From: Salinibacterium amurskyense | GTDB lineage: Bacteria; Actinomycetota; Actinomycetes; Actinomycetales; Microbacteriaceae | DNA: 64,000 nt | Assembly (NCBI RefSeq): GCF_002797685.1 | Contig: NZ_PGFH01000001.1 | Span: forward strand, 744,001 to 808,000 | Direction of reading: 5' to 3' | Shown here: positions 18,871-28,026 of the stretch, in pieces | Position numbering within the stretch: the first letter of the stretch is position 1 | Layout of the letters: each line of letters opens with the position of its first letter | Notes under the pieces: generated by a model | Told to the model about the DNA's origin: nothing | Databases searched by the model: none | The model's input: the letters and a program-made list of their open reading frames with translations, nothing else | Program-made: the position numbers and the translations under genes

Positions 18871-20790
18871 TTAGTCTTCGATGCCGCGAACGAGTTCGTC
18901 GATGAAAGTCGGGAAGTCCACGGCCTTCTTGACGAGCTGTTGCACGTAGTCGCGATCTGAGAAGACTGTGACGAACTGGTCGAACACCGTTTGGAATGTG
19001 TTGCGGCCTGCAGCGCTGAACGCGATTAGTGCGATCACATTGACGCGGTTCTCGCCCCAGGGCATCGGCGTCTCGTTGATCACAATGCTGATTGCGGTGC
19101 GGTGGGCGTTCATCGTCATGGCATGGGGGACCGCGAGCGTGTCAGTGAAGGCGGTGGATGACATGCGCTCGCGCTCGATCGCGCCAGTAATGTACCCGTG
19201 GTCGATCACGCCGGCTTCGATCATCCGGTGTCCGAGTGCGGCGATCATGGCCTCTTCACTAGGGGCGCTGAAATTGCGCAAGAAGAGGGCCGGGTCGAAG
19301 AATCGAAGCAGCTCGTCGGTGAGTTGACGGCGCCGGCGCAGACGACGCACGCGGCCGATGGCGCGGCGGATGGCATCCACATCAGTTTCGGTAAGGAACG
19401 GTTGGATGAGCACCACGTTGTCGGCAAACGATCTCAGGTCGATTGTCGTGAGTACGAGGTCTGTAGAGAGCTCGGCCAGATCGACATCGGTTCGTGTTAT
19501 GACAATGCGCAAGTGGAGTTCATCGCCGAGCACCGCTTCGATACGTTCGCGCAGGATGACGTGGAGGTCGTGATAGTTGGGGCACACGAGGGCAGCGGTG
19601 AGTCGTACTTCTTGTTTTGCCTGACGTTCGAGGTGCGAGCCTACGTGGAGCGCAATATAGGAGATCTCGTCATCGTGGATGATGATGCCCTCATCCCGCT
19701 GCACTTCGGCAGCGATGAAGACCGCGAGCTCATAGATCATGGGGTAGGTGGTCTTGATCGACCTCGTCATGGGGTTCCGAGAGTACGAGAGGTCTTGAGC
19801 GCGAAGAATGAGATTGCGCACGTGCAACGACAATCTCATGATGAAGTCGTCGTCGTCGAGGTCAATGAGGTATTCCTCGCCGACGTGCTGCACAGTGCGG
19901 CGCACGCGAGTGATGAGTTCCTCAAGATCTACGTCGGCCGGCGAACTGGACCCGGCAGAGCGAGTGATAACTCGCGTGGTGAGCAGCAACTCGATCTCGT
20001 TGACGTCATCCTGCCGCAGGTTCGCACCGAAGTGAGTTGTGATGAGCGCAGCAAGATCTTTCGAGAACGCTGCAGACGCCGACGGGGTCTCAACGGAGCT
20101 GATCGACGGTTCGTCAGCACCCGCGGAATCCAATGGTCCGGTGCGGTCCGCTGCGATTGCGACGTGCAGGAGCACGTGATTGATTCCGTACTCGTTGACG
20201 AAGTACCCGTGTGAATCAAGTAGGTCGAGTAACGCGGTCTTGAACGAGCGAAGGTCGGAAGATTCGAACTCGCGTTGGATGCTCTCGAGTTCAAGGAATC
20301 CCTGAGACTCTTCGTGGCGAAACATTTTGCTGAGCAAGCGGCGCAGGTTTGGCTCGGTTCCGGACAGGATCACGAGTGGTCCGCGGCGTGAAAGCGTGAG
20401 GCCTGACTCTTCAACCACGGACTTGACCTTGCGGAGGTCTGCCTCGATCGTGGACTCGCTGACAAAGAAACTCTCGGCGAGAGCGTGGATGTCCGTGCCC
20501 TCAGGCGCATCTCCCAGTCGTCGAACGAGATGGTACTGCCGGTCACGCGGGCGCTCGGACTCGCGGTTGTTCGCTCCTTTGAGGAACTCGGCGTAGTTGT
20601 CGCGATTAAGGCGGTAACCCGAGGTGGAGGACTCGATCACTTCGAGGGGGAGGGCCGACGACTTCACTGCCGTGACGTAACTGCGCACGCTGCGGGTGGT
20701 GACACCGAGCTTGTCTGCGAGCTCGGCAGCGGTCACCCATGCCTCGGACTGGGCTAGGTGTTCTATGAGTCGCGCGTGGTTATCGAGCAT
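18871..20790 (-). CDS. mtlR: PRD-containing transcriptional regulator, MtlR type
   Basis: The product is 639 aa from the ATG at 20790, with a GTG at 20859 also possible. In order it has an N-terminal helix-turn-helix (TAAELADKLGVTTRSVRSYV), a second HTH-like region, two PTS regulation domains with histidines in the middle (around IALHVGSHLERQAK), a IIB-like domain, and a C-terminal EIIA-type domain with the phosphorylatable His in LAVPHAMTMN. Such proteins activate PTS operons when their PRDs are phosphorylated by HPr. It is divergent from the mannitol genes, so mannitol operon activation is the likely job. Confidence 0.9.
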   Translation of the reverse strand: MLDNHARLIEHLAQSEAWVTAAELADKLGVTTRSVRSYVTAVKSSALPLEVIESSTSGYRLNRDNYAEFLKGANNRESERPRDRQYHLVRRLGDAPEGTDIHALAESFFVSESTIEADLRKVKSVVEESGLTLSRRGPLVILSGTEPNLRRLLSKMFRHEESQGFLELESIQREFESSDLRSFKTALLDLLDSHGYFVNEYGINHVLLHVAIAADRTGPLDSAGADEPSISSVETPSASAAFSKDLAALITTHFGANLRQDDVNEIELLLTTRVITRSAGSSSPADVDLEELITRVRRTVQHVGEEYLIDLDDDDFIMRLSLHVRNLILRAQDLSYSRNPMTRSIKTTYPMIYELAVFIAAEVQRDEGIIIHDDEISYIALHVGSHLERQAKQEVRLTAALVCPNYHDLHVILRERIEAVLGDELHLRIVITRTDVDLAELSTDLVLTTIDLRSFADNVVLIQPFLTETDVDAIRRAIGRVRRLRRRRQLTDELLRFFDPALFLRNFSAPSEEAMIAALGHRMIEAGVIDHGYITGAIERERMSSTAFTDTLAVPHAMTMNAHRTAISIVINETPMPWGENRVNVIALIAFSAAGRNTFQTVFDQFVTVFSDRDYVQQLVKKAVDFPTFIDELVRGIED

Positions 20791-20817
20791 GAGATAACCA
20801 TTCTTGCGTATGAACCT

Positions 20818-20833
20818 TTCCGCAGGGGCGGAA
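20818..20833. promoter_or_regulatory. Inverted repeat in the divergent mtl promoter region
   Basis: TTCCGC (20818-20823) and GCGGAA (20828-20833) form a perfect 6-bp inverted repeat around AGGG. It lies 28 bp upstream of the mtlR ATG and 85 bp before the first PTS gene. It could be the activator site, but only position supports this. Confidence 0.35.
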
Positions 20834-20918
20834 TCTTCTCTACTGGAACTCGAAGGCACTTCCCAGCGACCATAGACACTGAAGGAAGTTCGATTGATTT
20901 TCGCGAGGAGGCGATCAG

Positions 20919-21251
20919 GTGTCTAGTGTGCTGGTTCTATGCGGTGCAGGTGCCTCGAGCACCTTCTTGGCACACGCTCTGCGCCGCCAGGCAACCGTTC
21001 GTGGGCTCCCACACACCTTTACCCCGGCGAGTGTTGCCGCACTCAGCATGCCTCTCACTTCTGTGGATGTCGTGCTTGTGAGCTCTCACGTCTCAGACTT
21101 CTTTGACCAGGCCGAAACAGCGGCTGCAGTAATTGGCGCCCGCGCGGTACAGCTTCCGGTGATCAATTTCAACGCCGCTGGAGCAGACATTGCTCTCGAC
21201 CTTCTCAATGCCCTCCCTCAGGCAAAAACAGAAAGCAGCAACAATGGCTGA
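20919..21251 (+). CDS. Small PTS EIIB-like protein
   Basis: The 110-aa protein has the phosphocysteine loop of lactose/cellobiose-type EIIB at its N-terminus (VLVLCGAGASSTFLAHALRR, Cys8), followed by an alternating alpha/beta pattern fitting the fold. The GTG start has GGAGG 8 nt upstream. It overlaps the HPr gene by 8 nt. MtlA in the same unit already carries its own EIIB domain, so this stand-alone domain is not needed for mannitol phosphorylation in the classical scheme. It may serve another permease or a regulatory phosphotransfer to the PRD regulator. Confidence 0.8.
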   Translation: MSSVLVLCGAGASSTFLAHALRRQATVRGLPHTFTPASVAALSMPLTSVDVVLVSSHVSDFFDQAETAAAVIGARAVQLPVINFNAAGADIALDLLNALPQAKTESSNNG

Positions 21252-21510
21252 ACAAACTATTCGAGTGGCGTCATCGCACGGCCTTCATGCGCGTCCCGCG
21301 TCCCTCTTCACTCAGGCGGCAGCCGCTTCTGGTCTCGACGTCACGATTGCTAAGGGTGACAAGTCCGTCAATGCGTCGAGCATCCTCAGTGTTATTTCAC
21401 TGGGCGTCAGCCACGGCGACGAGGTGACGATCTCCGCAGAAGGAGACGGCGCCGACGCTGTAATCGCCGAACTGACCGAAATTCTCAGTACCGATCACGA
21501 CGAAAACTAG
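21244..21510 (+). CDS. ptsH: Phosphocarrier protein HPr
   Basis: The 88-aa protein passes phosphate from enzyme I to EIIA domains. His15 lies in SSHGLHARPAS and the regulatory Ser46 region reads KSVNASSILSVISLG, as in Gram-positive HPr. Start at 21244 is set by family length. Location inside a sugar-specific operon, rather than beside ptsI, means HPr supply may rise with mannitol induction. No ptsI is in the window. Confidence 0.95.
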   Translation: MAEQTIRVASSHGLHARPASLFTQAAAASGLDVTIAKGDKSVNASSILSVISLGVSHGDEVTISAEGDGADAVIAELTEILSTDHDEN

Positions 21511-21567
21511 TCGAGATCGCTCGCTTCCCTCGCAGTATCCCAACATCACAGATATCGGAGTAAAACA

Positions 21568-23097
21568 ATGACAACGTCGTCTACGACCGCCAAATCAGGC
21601 GGTGCGCGCGTAGGGGTCCAGAAATTTGGAACCTTCGTCAGCGGAATGGTGATGCCGAATATTGCGGCATTCATCGCCTGGGGCTTTATTACCGCCCTCT
21701 TCATCCAGACCGGTTGGTTGCCGCTGCTCGGCATCGACCCGGTGTGGGTACAGCAGCTCGGTGGCTGGAGCCTTGATCCTGAGGTAACGAACACGGGCCT
21801 CGTTGGTCCGATGATCGTGTACCTGCTCCCGTTGCTCATCGCTAACACCGGTGGCCGCATGGTCTACGGAACTCGCGGTGGAGTTATTGGAACCATCGCG
21901 ACGATGGGTGTCATCATCGGCGCCGGAATCCCGATGTTCCTCGGTGCCATGATCGTAGGTCCCGGTGCTGCATGGGTCATGAAGAAGATTGACGCTCTCT
22001 GGGCGGGCAAGATTCGGGCCGGCTTCGAGATGCTCGTCGACAACTTCTCCGGCGGAATCGTCGGAATGTTGCTCGCCGTTGCCTCGTTCTTCCTCATCGC
22101 TCCGATCGTTACCGCGATCAGCAATGGCCTCGAATCGGTTATCGCGTTCCTCGTTGACAACGGCCTGCTCCCGCTCGCCAGCGTTTTCGTTGAGCCGGGC
22201 AAGATCCTCTTCCTCAACAACGCCATCAACCACGGTGTCTTCACGCCGCTGGGTACGGCCGAGTCGCTCGAAAAGGGTCAGTCGATCCTCTTCCTCATCG
22301 AAGCAAACCCTGGCCCCGGCCTCGGCATCCTGCTCGCCTTCTTGGTATTCGGTGTTGGCCTGCTGCGCGCAAGCGCTCCCGGCGCCATCCTGATTCACTT
22401 CGTCGGTGGTATTCACGAGATCTACTTCCCCTACGTATTGGCTAAGCCGCTTCTCGTTGTCGCTGCAATCGCTGGTGGAGCAACTGGTGTTCTCACGAAC
22501 GTCATCTTCCAGTCAGGTCTGCGCGCTCCGGCATCGCCCGGATCGATCATCGCGGTCCTCGCCCAGACCCCTCCCGGAAGCATCGTCGGCGTATTGCTGT
22601 CGGTAGTGTTCTCGGCTGCTGTGTCGTTCGCTGTCGCTGCGGTCATCATCCGCGCCGGCCGTAAGCGTGACCTTGAGGCAATGGCTAACGGCGACGACGC
22701 ACTTGCTGCTGCTGTTGCTAAGAACGCCGCTAACAAGGGCAAGGACAGCTCGGTAGGCGACCTGCTCGGAACCGGTGCTGCTGCAACCGGAGCCGCTGCT
22801 GCAACCTCAACCGCGACCAAGATCCAGAACGTCGTGTTTGCTTGCGACGCTGGTATGGGGTCGAGCGCGATGGGCGCAACCGTTCTGCGCAATAAGTTCG
22901 CGAAAGCTGGCATCGAAGGTGTCAACGTCACGAACAAGGCGATCGCCAACCTGGATGGTTCAGAAGACCTGATCATCACCCAGGACAAGCTCACCGAACG
23001 CGCTGAGCAGAAAGTTCCCGGCGCAATTCATGTTTCGGTTGATAACTTCATGAACAGTCCGAAATACGATGAAGTCGTAAACATGGTTGGCAAGTAA
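21568..23097 (+). CDS. mtlA: PTS mannitol-specific EIICB component
   Basis: The 509-aa protein has an N-terminal membrane EIIC domain (about residues 10-360, including FVSGMVMPNIAAFIAWGFIT, ANTGGRMVYGTRGG and HFVGGIHEIYFPYVL), a Lys/Ala-rich linker, and a C-terminal EIIB domain with the phosphocysteine loop FACDAGMGSSAMGA (Cys426). It imports mannitol as mannitol-1-phosphate. The EIIA domain found in the E. coli protein is absent and is supplied by the next gene. Confidence 0.97.
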   Translation: MTTSSTTAKSGGARVGVQKFGTFVSGMVMPNIAAFIAWGFITALFIQTGWLPLLGIDPVWVQQLGGWSLDPEVTNTGLVGPMIVYLLPLLIANTGGRMVYGTRGGVIGTIATMGVIIGAGIPMFLGAMIVGPGAAWVMKKIDALWAGKIRAGFEMLVDNFSGGIVGMLLAVASFFLIAPIVTAISNGLESVIAFLVDNGLLPLASVFVEPGKILFLNNAINHGVFTPLGTAESLEKGQSILFLIEANPGPGLGILLAFLVFGVGLLRASAPGAILIHFVGGIHEIYFPYVLAKPLLVVAAIAGGATGVLTNVIFQSGLRAPASPGSIIAVLAQTPPGSIVGVLLSVVFSAAVSFAVAAVIIRAGRKRDLEAMANGDDALAAAVAKNAANKGKDSSVGDLLGTGAAATGAAAATSTATKIQNVVFACDAGMGSSAMGATVLRNKFAKAGIEGVNVTNKAIANLDGSEDLIITQDKLTERAEQKVPGAIHVSVDNFMNSPKYDEVVNMVGK

Positions 23098-23108
23098 CAG
23101 GAGACATC

Positions 23109-23546
23109 ATGAGCAAGGTACTCGAGCTAGACCAAATCAAGGCCGCTGGCACCGCCCGCACCAAAGAGGATGCCATCGCTGAGGCAGCGGAAATCCTTGT
23201 GGCTGCTGGTGCAGTAACGCCCGAGTACCTTGGCTTCATGAAGGCCCGCGAAGAGTTGACGTCAACCTTCATGGGTAACTTCCTGGCCATTCCGCACGGC
23301 ACGAACGAGGGCAAGGACACGATCCTGTCGTCTGCGCTCTCGTTCGTGCGGTACGCGGATCCCATCGATTGGGATGGCAACGAGGTTCGCTTCGTTGTCG
23401 GCATCGCAGGTAAAGACGGTGGCCACATGGACACCCTCGCTGCGGTCGCCACAATCTTTAGCGATAACGACGAAGTGCAGAAGCTGGTCGACGCCTCGAG
23501 CGAAGACGAGCTGCTCGCCCTTCTGTCTGAATTGAACAACGCATGA
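23109..23546 (+). CDS. mtlF: PTS mannitol-specific EIIA component
   Basis: The 145-aa EIIA of the mannitol/fructose family carries the active histidine in [12 protein letters not shown] (His63). It passes phosphate from HPr-His15 to the EIIB domain of MtlA. The start follows CAGGAGACATC. Its stop overlaps the mtlD start by 4 nt. Confidence 0.95.
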   Translation: MSKVLELDQIKAAGTARTKEDAIAEAAEILVAAGAVTPEYLGFMKAREELTSTFMGNFLAIPHGTNEGKDTILSSALSFVRYADPIDWDGNEVRFVVGIAGKDGGHMDTLAAVATIFSDNDEVQKLVDASSEDELLALLSELNNA

Positions 23547-24676
23547 AAGCCGTACACTTCGGCGCCGGCAACATCGGCCGCGGTTTCGTCGGCCTGATTC
23601 TGCACAAGGCTGGGTACGAGATCGTCTTCGCGGATGTCGCGGCAGAGCTCATCGATACCTTGGCCGCTGCCGATAACTACAAGGTTCACGAAGTCGGGGC
23701 CGAGCCCCGCACGTGGACGGTCGATAACTTCCGCGCTCTCAACAGCGCGACAAACGAAGCCGGCGTGATCGATGAGATCGCGACCGCCGACATGGTGACG
23801 ACGGCCGTCGGCCCGAACATCCTCAAGTTTGTTGCACCGCTGATTGCTCAGGCGATCAAGAAGCGCTCAGACGAACTGCCCCCGCTTCAGGTGCTCGCAT
23901 GCGAAAACGCGCTCTACGCCACCAACAATCTTCGCGCCGAAGTTGCTGTCGCGGTCGATGCTGAAACGCTCGCCGCCAAGGCCATCTTCGCGAACACCGC
24001 TGTCGACCGCATTGTGCCGGCCCAAGACCCCGCTGCAGGACTCGACGTCACCGTCGAGGACTTCTTTGAGTGGGCCATTGAGAGCGGTCCGTTCGGAGAC
24101 AGCGTTCCCGAGATCGCTGACGTCCACTTCGTCTCAGATCTCGAGCCATACATCGAGCGCAAGCTCTTCACCGTTAACACCGGCCACGCAACACTGGCCT
24201 ATCACGGCCGCGCCCAGGGCGCAGAGACGCTCGCAGCCGCGATGGACATCGATGCTGTCGCGTCTGAGGTCGCCGCGGTGCTTGCTGAGACCAGCGCGAT
24301 GTTGATTGCTAAGCACGGATTCGATGCCAGCGAGCACGCCGAGTACGTCGCTACCTGCACGCGTCGCTTCAGCAACGCCCACCTGCCAGATACTCCTGAG
24401 CGCGTAGGGCGCAGCCCGTTGCGCAAGCTCTCGCGCAATGAACGCTTTGTGAGCCCGGCTAGCGAGCTTGCGGCATCCGGAACCACCCCCAGCGCGCTTC
24501 TGCGTGCCATGGGCGCAGCGTTGCACTTTGCGGTGCCGGAAGACCCGGAGAGTGTGCGGATGCTCGAGCTGTTGTCATCACTATCGGCAGCCGATTTCGT
24601 CACCGAGGTTATGGGACTTCGCGAGGGCGATGCGCTCTACGCTGACGCAGTCGAAACTGTCAGCGCGCAATCTTAG
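23543..24676 (+). CDS. mtlD: Mannitol-1-phosphate 5-dehydrogenase
   Basis: The 377-aa NAD-dependent enzyme oxidises mannitol-1-phosphate to fructose-6-phosphate. Seen are the Rossmann motif [14 protein letters not shown] at the N-terminus, [12 protein letters not shown], and the polyol dehydrogenase segment [19 protein letters not shown] with the catalytic lysine. It is the last gene of the mtl unit. Length matches MtlD (about 380 aa). Confidence 0.97.
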   Translation: MKAVHFGAGNIGRGFVGLILHKAGYEIVFADVAAELIDTLAAADNYKVHEVGAEPRTWTVDNFRALNSATNEAGVIDEIATADMVTTAVGPNILKFVAPLIAQAIKKRSDELPPLQVLACENALYATNNLRAEVAVAVDAETLAAKAIFANTAVDRIVPAQDPAAGLDVTVEDFFEWAIESGPFGDSVPEIADVHFVSDLEPYIERKLFTVNTGHATLAYHGRAQGAETLAAAMDIDAVASEVAAVLAETSAMLIAKHGFDASEHAEYVATCTRRFSNAHLPDTPERVGRSPLRKLSRNERFVSPASELAASGTTPSALLRAMGAALHFAVPEDPESVRMLELLSSLSAADFVTEVMGLREGDALYADAVETVSAQS

Positions 24677-24683
24677 ACCCAAC

Positions 24684-24713
24684 TTGGCGAAACGCCCGGG
24701 ATTAGCGTAGGCT
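24684..24713 (+). promoter_or_regulatory. Probable infA promoter
   Basis: TTGGCG (24684-24689) and TAGGCT (24708-24713) are spaced by 18 bp, a good vegetative sigma-factor match. It lies just after the mtlD stop and about 108 bp upstream of infA, giving the alpha-type operon its own promoter, separate from the mannitol genes. Confidence 0.6.
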
Positions 24714-24820
24714 TGCTCTTTGGTGTTTCAGGCCGATTTTTTCGCGCCTTGGCTTTTCCCAAAGTCACTCACCACAATCCACGCAGACCAGCGAACCACA
24801 CTTATAGCGACGAAGAGGCT

Positions 24821-25042
24821 ATGGCCAAAAAAGACGGTGTCATTGAGATCGAAGGAGCAGTTGTCGAGGCTCTCCCCAACGCGATGTTTCGTGTTGAGTT
24901 GACGAACGGCCACGTTGTGCTCGCGCACATCTCCGGCAAAATGCGACAGAACTACATTCGAATCCTTCCGGAGGACCGTGTAGTTGTAGAGCTGAGCCCG
25001 TATGACCTGACTCGCGGCCGTATCACCTACCGCTACAAGTAA
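24821..25042 (+). CDS. infA: Translation initiation factor IF-1
   Basis: The 73-aa S1-like OB-fold protein starts [20 protein letters not shown] and ends [11 protein letters not shown], the classic IF-1 ends. It occupies the A site of the 30S subunit during initiation. The frame is open from 24713, but family length and AGAGGCT upstream set the ATG at 24821. Confidence 0.99.
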   Translation: MAKKDGVIEIEGAVVEALPNAMFRVELTNGHVVLAHISGKMRQNYIRILPEDRVVVELSPYDLTRGRITYRYK

Positions 25043-25117
25043 AGCGCGCTGGAAAGTAACGTCCACGCTGCCCTTGCGGGCTAGTGGAACGACGACAGCG
25101 ATTCACAAGGAAAAATA

Positions 25118-25234
25118 ATGAAGGTTAACCCCAGCGTTAAGCCCATCTGCGACCACTGCCGCGTAATTCGCCGCAACGGTCGCGTCATGATTATCTGCAA
25201 GTCGAACCCGCGTCACAAGCAACGCCAGGGCTAA
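25118..25234 (+). CDS. rpmJ: 50S ribosomal protein L36, zinc type
   Basis: This 38-aa gene encodes [19 protein letters not shown] and so on, ending [11 protein letters not shown]. The Cys-x2-Cys pair (Cys11, Cys14) plus the later Cys27 and His33 mark the zinc-binding (C+) form of L36. CAAGGAAAAATA precedes the ATG. It lies between infA and rpsM as in most bacteria. Confidence 0.98.
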   Translation: MKVNPSVKPICDHCRVIRRNGRVMIICKSNPRHKQRQG

Positions 25235-25265
25235 GGTTCCGCGAGCAGATCGCATGGTTGCGCGC

Positions 25266-25311
25266 GTGCGGCGAGTAATCGCCACACACCGCAGCACACA
25301 ACTCAATACAA
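25266..25311 (+). promoter_or_regulatory. Hairpin plus 19-mer leader element upstream of rpsM
   Basis: A hairpin GTG-C-GGCGA/TCGCC-A-CAC with a GTAA loop (25266-25287) is followed by AGCACACAACTCAATACAA (25293-25311). The same 19-mer, with one change, follows a hairpin upstream of rpoA at 26300-26351. The paired layout suggests a shared leader function such as RNA processing, an r-protein binding site or a promoter element. Confidence 0.5.
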
Positions 25312-25427
25312 AGAACTAGCAACACCAGATCCGACGCCTGCGAAAGTGGGCATAGGGGACACCATCGGTTGGAGGCCGGTGCACAGGTGCTGCTACAGAC
25401 CTCCACTCATCAACAGGAGAAGCCACT

Positions 25428-25802
25428 ATGGCACGTCTAGCCGGCGTCGACATCCCACGCGACAAGCGTGTAGAGGTCGCACTGACTTACATTTACGGTG
25501 TTGGCCGCACGAGAGCTCTCAAAGCTCTCGCCGACACCCAGATCAGCGGAGAGATCCGCGTTCAGGATCTCACCGATGACCAGCTCATCGCGCTGCGCGA
25601 CTACATCGAAGGAAACTTCCAGGTAGAAGGTGACCTCCGTCGTGAGGTTGCAGCAGACATCCGCCGCAAGGTTGAAATCGGCAGCTACCAGGGTATCCGT
25701 CACCGCAAGGGACTGCCCGTTCATGGACAGCGCACGAAGACCAACGCTCGTACCCGCAAGGGCCCGAAGCGCACCGTAGCCGGCAAGAAGAAGGCCCGAT
25801 AG
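25428..25802 (+). CDS. rpsM: 30S ribosomal protein S13
   Basis: The 124-aa protein starts [20 protein letters not shown] and contains [14 protein letters not shown] and the C-terminal [18 protein letters not shown], diagnostic of S13, which contacts the P-site tRNA and the subunit bridges. AGGAGAAG precedes the ATG. A 193-nt leader with a hairpin-19-mer element separates it from rpmJ. Confidence 0.99.
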   Translation: MARLAGVDIPRDKRVEVALTYIYGVGRTRALKALADTQISGEIRVQDLTDDQLIALRDYIEGNFQVEGDLRREVAADIRRKVEIGSYQGIRHRKGLPVHGQRTKTNARTRKGPKRTVAGKKKAR

Positions 25803-25853
25803 ACCCTGGGTTCAACCCCAGCGTCGTCGCCATCAACGTTTTAGGAGAAAACA

Positions 25854-26252
25854 ATGGCAGCACCAAAATCGGCCGCTCGTAAGCCGCGTCGTAAAGAGAA
25901 GAAGAATGTTGCTGTGGGCCAGGCTCACATCAAGTCAACGTTCAACAACACCATCGTCACCATCACCGACCCGACCGGCGCAGTACTGAGCTGGTCCTCG
26001 TCAGGCGTTGTCGGCTTCAAGGGATCGCGTAAGTCGACCCCTTACGCCGCACAGATGTCTGCTGAGTCGGCTGCACGCCAGGCTCAAGAGCACGGCGTCA
26101 AGAAGGTAGACGTTTTCGTCAAGGGACCGGGTTCAGGTCGCGAAACTGCGATCCGTTCGCTGCAGGCCGCTGGCCTCGAAGTGGGTTCGATCAACGACGT
26201 AACACCGCAGACGCACAACGGTTGCCGTCCGCCCAAGCGTCGTCGCGTTTAG
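25854..26252 (+). CDS. rpsK: 30S ribosomal protein S11
   Basis: The 132-aa protein has [39 protein letters not shown] and the C-terminal [18 protein letters not shown], all S11 hallmarks. S11 lies in the platform of the 30S subunit. AGGAGAAAACA precedes the ATG. rpsD, which follows here in some actinobacteria, is not present; rpoA is next after a 166-nt gap. Confidence 0.99.
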   Translation: MAAPKSAARKPRRKEKKNVAVGQAHIKSTFNNTIVTITDPTGAVLSWSSSGVVGFKGSRKSTPYAAQMSAESAARQAQEHGVKKVDVFVKGPGSGRETAIRSLQAAGLEVGSINDVTPQTHNGCRPPKRRRV

Positions 26253-26299
26253 TTTCACGCCGTACTAACGAGGCAACTCGCTAGTGCTGGCGTCGTGTG

Positions 26300-26351
26300 G
26301 CGAGGGCCCAAGTGGCCCTCGCTCACAGTTCCAGCGCACAACTCAATACAA
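26300..26351 (+). promoter_or_regulatory. Hairpin plus 19-mer leader element upstream of rpoA
   Basis: GCGAGGGCC (26300-26308) pairs perfectly with GGCCCTCGC (26314-26322) around CAAGT. Ten bases later comes AGCGCACAACTCAATACAA (26333-26351), 18 of 19 identical to the copy upstream of rpsM. No T-run follows the stem. The position, 67 nt before rpoA, suggests a 5'-leader or internal promoter element. Confidence 0.5.
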
Positions 26352-26418
26352 CGTCGGGCCCAGCCACCCGTCGCCCACAAGTGTCATATAGCGGACACTT
26401 TGCCGAAAGGAATTACCA

Positions 26419-27414
26419 GTGCTCATTGCACAGCGTCCCACCCTTGCTGAGGAGAACATCTCCGAATTCCGTTCACGGTTCGTCATCGAGCCGCTTGAGC
26501 CCGGTTTCGGTTACACCCTCGGAAACTCACTTCGTCGCACCCTTCTTTCGTCGATCCCCGGAGCAGCTGTAACCAGCATCCGTATCGATGGAGTTCTTCA
26601 CGAATTCAGCACCGTCGCCGGTGTCAAGGAAGACGTGACCGAGGTCATCCTGAACATCAAGAACCTCGTAGTCTCCAGCGAACACGACGAGCCCATCACC
26701 GCTTACCTGCGCAAGCAGGGTTCGGGTGAAGTTACCGCGGCTGACATTTCTGCACCTGCCGGTGTAGAGATCCACAACCCGGAACTCGTCATTGCAACGC
26801 TCAACGACAAGGCCAAGTTTGAACTTGAGCTGACGATCGAGCGTGGCCGTGGCTACGTCACCGCAACGCAGAACCGCAGCGAGTTCAGCGAAGCCGGCCA
26901 AATTCCGGTCGACTCGATCTACTCGCCCGTACTCAAGGTCACCTACCGTGTCGAGGCAACTCGTGCCGGTGAGCGCACTGACTTTGACCGTCTCGTTGTT
27001 GACGTAGAAACCAAGTCCGCAATCACTCCTCGCGATGCAGTGGCCTCGGCCGGTCGCACGCTGACCGAACTGTTTGGACTCGCCCGCGAGCTCAACACGG
27101 CAGCAGAGGGTATCGAGATTGGTCCTGCACCGGTTGACGCCGTGCTCTCGACCGAGCTCAGCATGCCGATCGAAGACCTTGATCTTTCGGTGCGCAGCTA
27201 CAACTGCCTCAAGCGCGAAGGCATCAACACCGTGAGTGAACTGGTTGCTCTTTCTGAGACCCAGCTCATGAACATCCGTAACTTCGGTCAGAAGTCGGTT
27301 GATGAAGTGCGCGACAAGCTTGTTGAGATGGGACTGTCGTTGAAGGACAGCGTTCCCGGATTCGACGGAGCACACTTCTACGGCGGATACGCCGACGACG
27401 AGACCAACGCTTGA
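26419..27414 (+). CDS. rpoA: DNA-directed RNA polymerase subunit alpha
   Basis: The 331-aa protein has the N-terminal assembly domain ([33 protein letters not shown]) and the C-terminal DNA- and activator-binding domain starting around residue 250 ([39 protein letters not shown]). It starts at GTG 26419 after GAAAGGAATTACCA. Its gap from rpsK and the leader element allow separate control. Confidence 0.99.
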   Translation: MLIAQRPTLAEENISEFRSRFVIEPLEPGFGYTLGNSLRRTLLSSIPGAAVTSIRIDGVLHEFSTVAGVKEDVTEVILNIKNLVVSSEHDEPITAYLRKQGSGEVTAADISAPAGVEIHNPELVIATLNDKAKFELELTIERGRGYVTATQNRSEFSEAGQIPVDSIYSPVLKVTYRVEATRAGERTDFDRLVVDVETKSAITPRDAVASAGRTLTELFGLARELNTAAEGIEIGPAPVDAVLSTELSMPIEDLDLSVRSYNCLKREGINTVSELVALSETQLMNIRNFGQKSVDEVRDKLVEMGLSLKDSVPGFDGAHFYGGYADDETNA

Positions 27415-27452
27415 GCCACTGGCTCGAACCTTTGACACTGGAGAACTAGAAA

Positions 27453-27953
27453 ATGCCTACACCTACTAAGGGCCCGCGTCTCGGCGGTGGACCGGCGCAC
27501 GAGCGCCACATGCTCGCCAACTTGGCCGCAGCCCTGTTCACTCACAAGAGCATCAAGACAACGGAAATGCGTGCCAAGCGCCTGCGTCCCGTTGCTGAGC
27601 GCCTGATCACGTTCGCGAAGAAGGGTGACCTGCACAACCGTCGCCGCGCGCTCGGAATCATCGGCGACAAGACCGTCATCCACGAACTCTTCACGGTCAT
27701 TGCACCGCAGGTCGAGAACCGCGATGGTGGTTACACCCGCATCACGAAGCTTGGTTACCGTAAGGGTGACAACGCTTCGATGGTTCAGATGGAGCTCGTT
27801 CTCGAGCCCGTTACACCTAAGAAGAAGGCCCCGAAGGCTGCCGCTAAGGCTGAGCCCAAGGCTGCTGCAGAAGAGCCCGCCGTAGAGGAAGCTCCTGCTG
27901 AAGAAGTTGTCGCCGACGAGGTTGCAACCGAAGAGACTGCAGAAGAGAAGTAA
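27453..27953 (+). CDS. rplQ: 50S ribosomal protein L17 with C-terminal tail
   Basis: The 166-aa product carries a complete L17 (about 118 residues: [57 protein letters not shown]) followed by about 45 residues of Lys/Ala/Pro then Glu/Ala/Val-rich low complexity. L17 lies at the tunnel exit. The tail is the same type as those on L24, L29 and S3. A strong terminator follows. Confidence 0.97.
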   Translation: MPTPTKGPRLGGGPAHERHMLANLAAALFTHKSIKTTEMRAKRLRPVAERLITFAKKGDLHNRRRALGIIGDKTVIHELFTVIAPQVENRDGGYTRITKLGYRKGDNASMVQMELVLEPVTPKKKAPKAAAKAEPKAAAEEPAVEEAPAEEVVADEVATEETAEEK

Positions 27954-27971
27954 CTTTCTTCGCTTGAGAAG

Positions 27972-28010
27972 ACCCCGGCTCCGCTTCGTGCGGGCCGGGG
28001 TTTTCTTGTT
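27972..28010 (+). terminator. Terminator after rplQ
   Basis: ACCCCGGC (27972-27979) pairs with GCCGGGGT (27994-28001), extended inward by CCGC/GCGG around TTCGT, and followed by TTTCTTGTT. It is a textbook intrinsic terminator ending the rpsM/rpoA transcription unit before truA. Confidence 0.92.
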
Positions 28011-28026
28011 GAAATAGGGTTGAACT

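Noticed and set aside
24713-24820. N-terminal extension of IF-1 from 24713
   Set aside because: It would add 36 residues unlike any IF-1; the ATG at 24821 gives the exact family ends and a proper ribosome-binding site.
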